A stretch of 64,000 nucleotides of DNA from assembly GCF_050896395.1 (NCBI RefSeq), contig NZ_JBPBBA010000020.1:6098-70097 (forward strand). The letters run 5' to 3'. Numbering within the stretch: the stretch's first letter is position 1; every line of letters begins with the position of its first letter. This document shows positions 59,696-64,000 of this stretch, piece by piece. A program made the translations under genes and the position numbers. The notes under the pieces were generated by a model. That model was given only the letters and a program-made list of their open reading frames with translations. It had not been told where the DNA came from and did no database searches. The DNA comes from Nioella aestuarii. GTDB taxonomy: Bacteria > Pseudomonadota > Alphaproteobacteria > Rhodobacterales > Rhodobacteraceae.

Positions 59696-60547
59696 ATGGG
59701 CAAGATCATCGCATTGGTGGATGGCTCCATCTACTCCGAAAGCGTCTGCGACCACGCCGCATGGGTGGCCAAGGGCAAGGGCTGGTCGGTGGAGGTCATC
59801 CACATCCTGGGCCGTCGGGACGAAAGCGCCGATCCCCGTAACCTCAGCGGCAACATTGGCCTTGGCGCGCGCACGGCGCTGCTGAATGAACTGGCCGATC
59901 TGGATGCGCAACGCTCCAAGCTCGCGCGCAAGCGCGGGCAGGCCATCATCGAGGATGCTGTGGACCGGATCGGCTCTGAAGGTGTCGAGGTCACCGGGCG
60001 GTTGCGGTTGGGTGATCTGGTCGAAACCCTGCGCGAATCCGAAGCCGATGCCGATCTGGTCATCGTGGGCAAACGCGGAGAGGCCGCCGATTTCGCGTCA
60101 ATGCATCTGGGCAGCAACCTGGAACGCGCGGTGCGTTCATCCTCAAAACCCGTTCTGGTCGCCTCGCGTGCCTTTCAGCCGGTACGCAAGCTCCTGGTGG
60201 CTTTTGATGGCGGAACCTCTGCATTGAAGGCGGTGGACCATATCGCCCGGTCGGAACTTTTCGCGGGGCTCGCCATCCACCTGCTGACGGTCGGGTCCGA
60301 AACCACCGAGGCGAAACGTGCCATCGAGGGCGCTGCGGCGCTGCTGAAAGGTGCAGGATACGAGGTCACCTCGGAAATCGTGCCGGGCCAGCCCGAAACG
60401 CTGATCGCAGACCGCGCCGAGGCGCATGATTTCGATCTTCTGATCATGGGAGCCTATGGCCATAGCCGCATTCGAAACCTCTTCATCGGTTCCACCACGA
60501 CCGAGATGATCCGCGCCTGCAAGGTGCCAGTGCTGCTGTTCCGTTAA
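59696..60547 (+). CDS. Double-domain universal stress protein
   Basis: A 283-residue protein with two tandem UspA folds (about 1-150 and 160-283). The second ends in LIMGAYGHSRIRNLFIGSTT, the ATP-binding G-x2-G-x9-GS pattern; the first has a similar VIVGKRGEAADFASMHLGS stretch. ATP-binding Usp proteins respond to starvation or energy state. Being 11 bp from the SulP gene it may regulate that transporter through its STAS domain. This is an inference from pairing. Confidence 0.88.
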   Translation: MGKIIALVDGSIYSESVCDHAAWVAKGKGWSVEVIHILGRRDESADPRNLSGNIGLGARTALLNELADLDAQRSKLARKRGQAIIEDAVDRIGSEGVEVTGRLRLGDLVETLRESEADADLVIVGKRGEAADFASMHLGSNLERAVRSSSKPVLVASRAFQPVRKLLVAFDGGTSALKAVDHIARSELFAGLAIHLLTVGSETTEAKRAIEGAAALLKGAGYEVTSEIVPGQPETLIADRAEAHDFDLLIMGAYGHSRIRNLFIGSTTTEMIRACKVPVLLFR

Positions 60548-60610
60548 CGCCCTTTCGCCGCCGCCCGATTGCCCCTATCGTTTGCGGGTAATTCAGGGAA
60601 GGACGAGGCG

Positions 60611-61585
60611 ATGTCAGGCAATTCGGACAGGTTTCTGCTGCTGTCAGACAGCGTTCTGGAAGGGCTCGGCATCTCGGGCAACGAGATTGTCGACGCCATC
60701 GAAGCGGCGATTCATCAGGACGCGGCGGGCCAGATTCTGACTGCACCGAAATCTGCCGTGGTGCCCGCTGACGGGCGCTACATGATGACGACGCTATCGA
60801 CCTCCGACGCACCAGACCTGACCATCGTGAAATCGGTCATGGTCAGCCCCCGCAACCCCGACCGGGGTCGCCCCGGCATCGATGGCGCAATCCTGATTCA
60901 GGATAGCGAAACTGGGCAGATGCGGGCGCTGGCAGAGGCGGGATGGATCACCGGTGTGCGCACTGCGGGCCTTTCTGCCGTGGCTGCACGCAGGCTGGCC
61001 AATCCCGCTTCGCAAAGCATCGCCTTCATCGGTTGCGGGGTGCAAGCGCGCAGCCATCTGGCGATTTTCAACGATCTCTTCCCGCTGTCTTCGATCCGGG
61101 CCTATGGACGCGGGCAGGCCAATATCGACAAACTTTGTGACATGGCGAAGGGGCTGGGGCTGAGTGCCGAGGTCTTCGACGACCCCCGTGCCGCCATCGA
61201 GGGTGCCGACCTGATCGTCACTTCCGTCACCCTGAACTACGCGATCGAGCCGTTCCTGAGCGCTGACTGGGTCAAGCCCGGCGCCTTCGCCACGATCACC
61301 GACCTTGCCCTGCCCTGGAAGCAGGATAGCATGGGCGCCTTCGGTCCGCTGTTCGTCGATGATCTGGTGCAGGAGGAAGCCAGCCCCAAGAAGCTGGTCG
61401 ATCCGTCGCTGGTAAATGGCGACCTCAAGACTCTGCTGACCACCGGTCCGGGGGAATTCAGTGATGACGCCCGCCGCGCCTTCGTCTTTCGGGGCATCGC
61501 CATAGGTGACTTCGCCATTTCCCGGTTGGCGTTCTTGCGTGCCGTTCAGGCGGGCGTGGGGCAGGATGTGGGTTGGTCCGGTTAA
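60611..61585 (+). CDS. Ornithine cyclodeaminase/mu-crystallin family protein
   Basis: A 324-residue NAD(P)-binding enzyme. The Rossmann loop IAFIGCGVQARSH lies near residue 138, and ITGVRTAGLSAVAARRLANP precedes it. Ornithine cyclodeaminase makes proline from ornithine, but many members are ketimine or pyrroline-2-carboxylate reductases or alanine dehydrogenases, so the reaction is uncertain. ATG 60611 follows AGGAAGGACGAGG. It ends 4 bp before the convergent imuB. Confidence 0.85.
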   Translation: MSGNSDRFLLLSDSVLEGLGISGNEIVDAIEAAIHQDAAGQILTAPKSAVVPADGRYMMTTLSTSDAPDLTIVKSVMVSPRNPDRGRPGIDGAILIQDSETGQMRALAEAGWITGVRTAGLSAVAARRLANPASQSIAFIGCGVQARSHLAIFNDLFPLSSIRAYGRGQANIDKLCDMAKGLGLSAEVFDDPRAAIEGADLIVTSVTLNYAIEPFLSADWVKPGAFATITDLALPWKQDSMGAFGPLFVDDLVQEEASPKKLVDPSLVNGDLKTLLTTGPGEFSDDARRAFVFRGIAIGDFAISRLAFLRAVQAGVGQDVGWSG

Positions 61586-61589
61586 TCGC

Positions 61590-63269
61590 TCAGCCGAAAT
61601 CCCCCTGGCAGAACCAACCGCCCGACACCGCGCCCCCATGGGCGTAGAACAGCCATAGCCGCTCGCCGGTTTCGGTTTCCACCCGCCAGTAGTCGCGCAC
61701 GCCGCTGCGCCAGTTGGGATCATCCAGCCACCATTCCGGCGCGATCCGCTCCGGCCCCATGCCGCCAAGCGTCACGAAACTGCGCCCCCTCCAGCGGAAC
61801 TGGCCGGGCAGATCGGGTTGGTCCTCGGCCTGCACGGGTTCGGGGCGGAACAGCGTCAGGGGCCTGGGTCGGGGGCAGCGTGGCCAGTCCCTTGCCGGTT
61901 CCGACCACGCGGCAGCCAGAGTGCTGGAGGTCTTTTCCGGGATGTGGCTTTCGGCGGGGTGCTGGCGGGTGATCGCCTCCAACCCCACGCGGGCCCCGAT
62001 CCGGGCCATCAGATCCTCCAGCCCCGTATCGCGCCCCTGCCGCGCGGCGGCCTCTTCGGTCGCGGCCATGCCACCCTTGATCTGCCGGGCATGGACGGGT
62101 TCGGTGACCGATGCCACCAGCCGCAGCATGTCGATGCCGAAACCGGGGTCGATATCGCCCAGTTTCATCGCCAAGAGCGGGCGGATGCGGTCGGGCTCTG
62201 CCCCTGGGCGCGCCAGCCCCACCTCGATTGCTTCCATACGCCCCTCTGCCAGCGATAGGTCCAGTCGCACCCGTCGGGCGCCACGGCCCTTGGCTTGCAA
62301 TTTCTCGCATAATGGCGGCAACAGCCGGTCGATCCCGGCCAGGATATCCTCCTCCAGCCCGATAGGCTCCGGCAGGCTGAGGCGGAGCGCGAAATGGGTC
62401 TCGGGCCGGGCAGGGGCAATTGGCTCGGGCTCCAGCCCCAGGGCCTGATCCAGCCGCCGCACCACCCCCTGCCCAAAACGACGGGCCAGCGTGGCGCGCG
62501 GCGGTCCAAGCAGGTCGCTGACCCGGTGCAGCCCCAGCCGGTTCAAGCCCGCCACCGTCGCGGAGTCCAACCGCAGCGCGGCAATGGGCAGCCCACCGAT
62601 AGCGGCCCGCGTCTGCCCCGGCGGCGCAATGGGTGGCGCCCCCCCTGTGACGGTCCGTATGGGTGCCGCGCCACCCTTGGTCCAGTGCCGCCGCTTGCCC
62701 GCCCGTGACCGGGTCGCACGTGCCTCCTGATCTATGGCATCGCCATTACGCGCACTTACCGTGCCCTGACCGGAATAGCGCGCCAGTGCCCAGGCTGCGC
62801 CGCCCGTATCGGCCAGCCCCGCCCGCACCGTCAGGCGCAGCTCCGCGCAATCGGCCTCGACCTGCGCGATCAGCCCCGCCTCGCCGCCAAAGAGATGTGC
62901 GCACCCCGTCAGGTCGATCATCAACCCCTCGCGCCCTTCCTCCGCCACCCAGGGCGAAAACTTGCCCGCCCACCGGCGCAACACTGTCAGGAAAGCCGCC
63001 TCACGCAGGCGATCTGCGGGCCGTGTTTGCAGATCAGGGCAAAGCGCCCGCGCCTCGGCAAGTGGCAAGCCAAGCGTTAATCCTGCCCCCGACGCCTCCC
63101 GCGAGAGCGAGGACAGCACCCGCGCATTCCCCACCTCCTCGACCACGGCCAGCGGTTTGTCGCATAGCCCCCGGTCCAGCCGCTGCACATGTTCGGCGGC
63201 CAGCCGTGGAAACCACAACGACAGAATCCTCCGGCAGGGATCGGGGTTTTGCAGGGATGTGCGGGTCAT
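61590..63269 (-). CDS. imuB: ImuB-type Y-family polymerase-like protein
   Basis: A 559-residue ImuB. The N-terminal Y-family core opens RRILSLWFPRLAAEHVQRL and lacks the full set of catalytic carboxylates, as ImuB proteins do. A disordered, Gly/Pro-rich middle (about 185-225) precedes the little-finger part and the C-terminal segment WWLDDPNWRSGVRDYWRVETETGERLWLFY. In other bacteria ImuB bridges the beta clamp, ImuA and DnaE2 in mutagenic lesion bypass. A LexA box lies 14 bp before its start. No imuA is encoded upstream, and the left-hand neighbour is unrelated. Confidence 0.93.
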   Translation of the reverse strand: MTRTSLQNPDPCRRILSLWFPRLAAEHVQRLDRGLCDKPLAVVEEVGNARVLSSLSREASGAGLTLGLPLAEARALCPDLQTRPADRLREAAFLTVLRRWAGKFSPWVAEEGREGLMIDLTGCAHLFGGEAGLIAQVEADCAELRLTVRAGLADTGGAAWALARYSGQGTVSARNGDAIDQEARATRSRAGKRRHWTKGGAAPIRTVTGGAPPIAPPGQTRAAIGGLPIAALRLDSATVAGLNRLGLHRVSDLLGPPRATLARRFGQGVVRRLDQALGLEPEPIAPARPETHFALRLSLPEPIGLEEDILAGIDRLLPPLCEKLQAKGRGARRVRLDLSLAEGRMEAIEVGLARPGAEPDRIRPLLAMKLGDIDPGFGIDMLRLVASVTEPVHARQIKGGMAATEEAAARQGRDTGLEDLMARIGARVGLEAITRQHPAESHIPEKTSSTLAAAWSEPARDWPRCPRPRPLTLFRPEPVQAEDQPDLPGQFRWRGRSFVTLGGMGPERIAPEWWLDDPNWRSGVRDYWRVETETGERLWLFYAHGGAVSGGWFCQGDFG

Positions 63270-63282
63270 GTGGCAGCATGAT

Positions 63283-63297
63283 GTTCATGATATGTTC
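63283..63297. promoter_or_regulatory. Alphaproteobacterial LexA box (GTTC-N7-GTTC)
   Basis: The plus strand reads GTTC, seven bases (ATGATAT), GTTC, an exact match to the direct-repeat SOS box of alphaproteobacteria. It lies 14 bp upstream of the imuB ATG and 59 bp upstream of the divergent MOSC gene. LexA binding should repress imuB until DNA damage. Confidence 0.85.
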
Positions 63298-63355
63298 TCA
63301 ATATCTAACGCGACCAGGGCTAGGAGTCGAGTCCACCCTGTGCCACCATAACCTC

Positions 63356-63826
63356 ATGGAAACGCTCGCCAGCCTCACCGCCCGCTTCCCCCGCCCCGGA
63401 CGGCTTGACTGGATCGGCCTGCGCCCTGAGCGGCGTGATGATATGCAGTCGGTGGACTGGGTCGAGATCCTCGACCACGGTCTTGAAGGTGATCACTCTC
63501 GCCCCGGCAAACGCGCGGTGACGCTGATCCAGTCCGAACACCTGCCGGTCATCGCCGCCCTCGCCGGGCAGGACAGGGTCGATCCCCATACGCTGCGCCG
63601 CAACCTCGTGGTTTCCGGTCTCAACCTCTCGGCCACCCGCGGCCTGACCCTCGCGATTGGCAGTGCCCGTCTGCTCATAACCGGCCCCTGCGCCCCCTGT
63701 TCGCATATGGAAGCGGCGCTCGGCCTCGGTGGATACAATGCCATGCGCGGCCATGGCGGGTGGTGTGCCAAGGTGCTCAGCCCCGGTCAGATCACTCTCG
63801 GCGATCCAGTCACGATCGCACCCTGA
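63356..63826 (+). CDS. MOSC-domain protein
   Basis: A 156-residue MOSC domain protein starting METLASLTARFPRPGRLDWIGLRP at ATG 63356. The conserved DHGLEGDHSRPGKRAVTLIQ and the Cys of GPCAPCSHMEAALG, which in this family binds or transfers sulfur, are present. MOSC proteins relate to molybdenum cofactor sulfuration or N-hydroxylated-base reduction. It is complete and divergent from imuB; the LexA box might also affect it. A longer open frame upstream overlaps imuB and is rejected. Confidence 0.9.
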   Translation: METLASLTARFPRPGRLDWIGLRPERRDDMQSVDWVEILDHGLEGDHSRPGKRAVTLIQSEHLPVIAALAGQDRVDPHTLRRNLVVSGLNLSATRGLTLAIGSARLLITGPCAPCSHMEAALGLGGYNAMRGHGGWCAKVLSPGQITLGDPVTIAP

Positions 63827-63828
63827 TC

Positions 63829-63855
63829 CCTTCTTCTTTGAAAAATATCCCCCGG
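63829..63855 (-). repeat. Copy 3 of the GTATTT ... AAGAAGAA intergenic motif
   Basis: On the minus strand this reads CCGGGGGATATTTTT followed by CAAAGAAGAAGG, with a one-base change from GTATTT to ATATTT. It lies 65 bp from the second copy of the 58-bp repeat, mirroring the spacing of copy 2. Confidence 0.5.
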
Positions 63856-63919
63856 TCGCAGGTACCCTGCCGTCTCCAAGGGCGCAGACCTCTGAAATGG
63901 CAATGCGACCCCTTCCAGG

Positions 63920-63977
63920 ATCCCGTGGCAACGCGGCCCGAGGAGGGCCCCGAAGGGGCTTGACGAGGGCCGCTCCC
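63920..63977 (-). repeat. 58-bp intergenic repeat, copy B
   Basis: Reverse complement of 24591-24648 with one mismatch in 58 positions. It follows the MOSC gene near the right edge of the window. The outside sequences differ, so the conserved unit ends close to these coordinates. Confidence 0.85.
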
Positions 63978-64000
63978 GCCGCGACCTGCCCGTGGCAGAT

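Noticed and set aside
62663..63355. Extended start of the MOSC protein
   Set aside because: The upstream part overlaps imuB on the other strand and is Pro/Arg-rich without family match.
1..64000. tRNA or rRNA genes, prophage or insertion sequence
   Set aside because: Reading the intergenic regions I saw no tRNA-like arms, rRNA segments, transposase, integrase or target-site duplications. A covariance-model scan would be decisive and was not available.

Overview
The window looks like a chromosomal segment from a Rhodobacterales (Roseobacter-group) alphaproteobacterium. The DNA is GC-rich, proteins read like those of that group, and there are lineage hallmarks: a petP/petR-type regulator pair, DUF2794, an alphaproteobacterial LexA box (GTTC-N7-GTTC), an N-terminally extended NhaA, a GTG- or TTG-started subset of genes, and tight head-to-tail operons. 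Gene density is high. I saw no rRNA, tRNA, prophage, insertion sequence or CRISPR array.

Layout. 1-4.4 kb: the 5' end of a glutathionyl-hydroquinone reductase-like gene, a CGNR zinc-finger regulator, a small conserved protein, the dgcN-dgcA pair for D-glutamate catabolism, and an unrecognised AT-richer gene. 4.7-10.1 kb: ilvD with a D-amino-acid transaminase, a DEAD-box RNA helicase and asd. 10.2-13.9 kb: a MuiA-like (DUF4139) exported protein and a carbonic anhydrase-SbtA-SbtB bicarbonate-uptake operon. 14-17.1 kb: a small unknown protein, an M17 aminopeptidase, an NlpC/P60 hydrolase and DUF2794. 17.3-24.5 kb: ilvE, divergent from a long plus-strand run petP-petR-two HDAC-family amidohydrolases-xseB-ispA-dxs.

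24.7-34.3 kb is one long minus-strand run: hslO, a CoA-pyrophosphatase Nudix, cca, a LysE exporter, two ABC half-exporters, a VOC protein, a TrmA/RlmD-type methyltransferase and a NaChBac-type sodium channel. 34.4-41.1 kb: a second Nudix protein, a receiver-SpoIIE phosphatase divergent from an Hpt protein, ilvA, a membrane protein, argG, an SCP2-like protein and a sulfotransferase-like protein. 41.3-50.4 kb: exported MsrA, choline dehydrogenase, a DsbA-like/NhaA fusion, and a MarR-regulated RND efflux pair. 50.4-53.9 kb: a ProC-like reductase, an N-methylproline demethylase-like flavoprotein and a divergent TetR regulator. 53.9-58.1 kb: a ferric-iron ABC permease and binding protein and an MFS transporter. 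58.2-61.6 kb: a SulP transporter, a universal stress protein and an ornithine cyclodeaminase-like protein. 61.6-64 kb: imuB behind a LexA box, a MOSC protein, and a repeat.

Themes. Branched-chain and aspartate-family amino acid synthesis (ilvD, ilvE, ilvA, asd) is scattered through the window. Small-molecule scavenging is prominent: D-Glu, choline, probably N-methylproline, bicarbonate, sulfate or another anion, and ferric iron. The most unusual items are the bicarbonate module in an apparent heterotroph, the single-cysteine DsbA-like domain on NhaA, the tandem HDAC paralogues behind petPR, imuB without an adjacent imuA, and a nearly identical 58-bp intergenic repeat present twice in opposite orientation about 39 kb apart. 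Nothing here can be called a new defence or mobile system from sequence reading alone.
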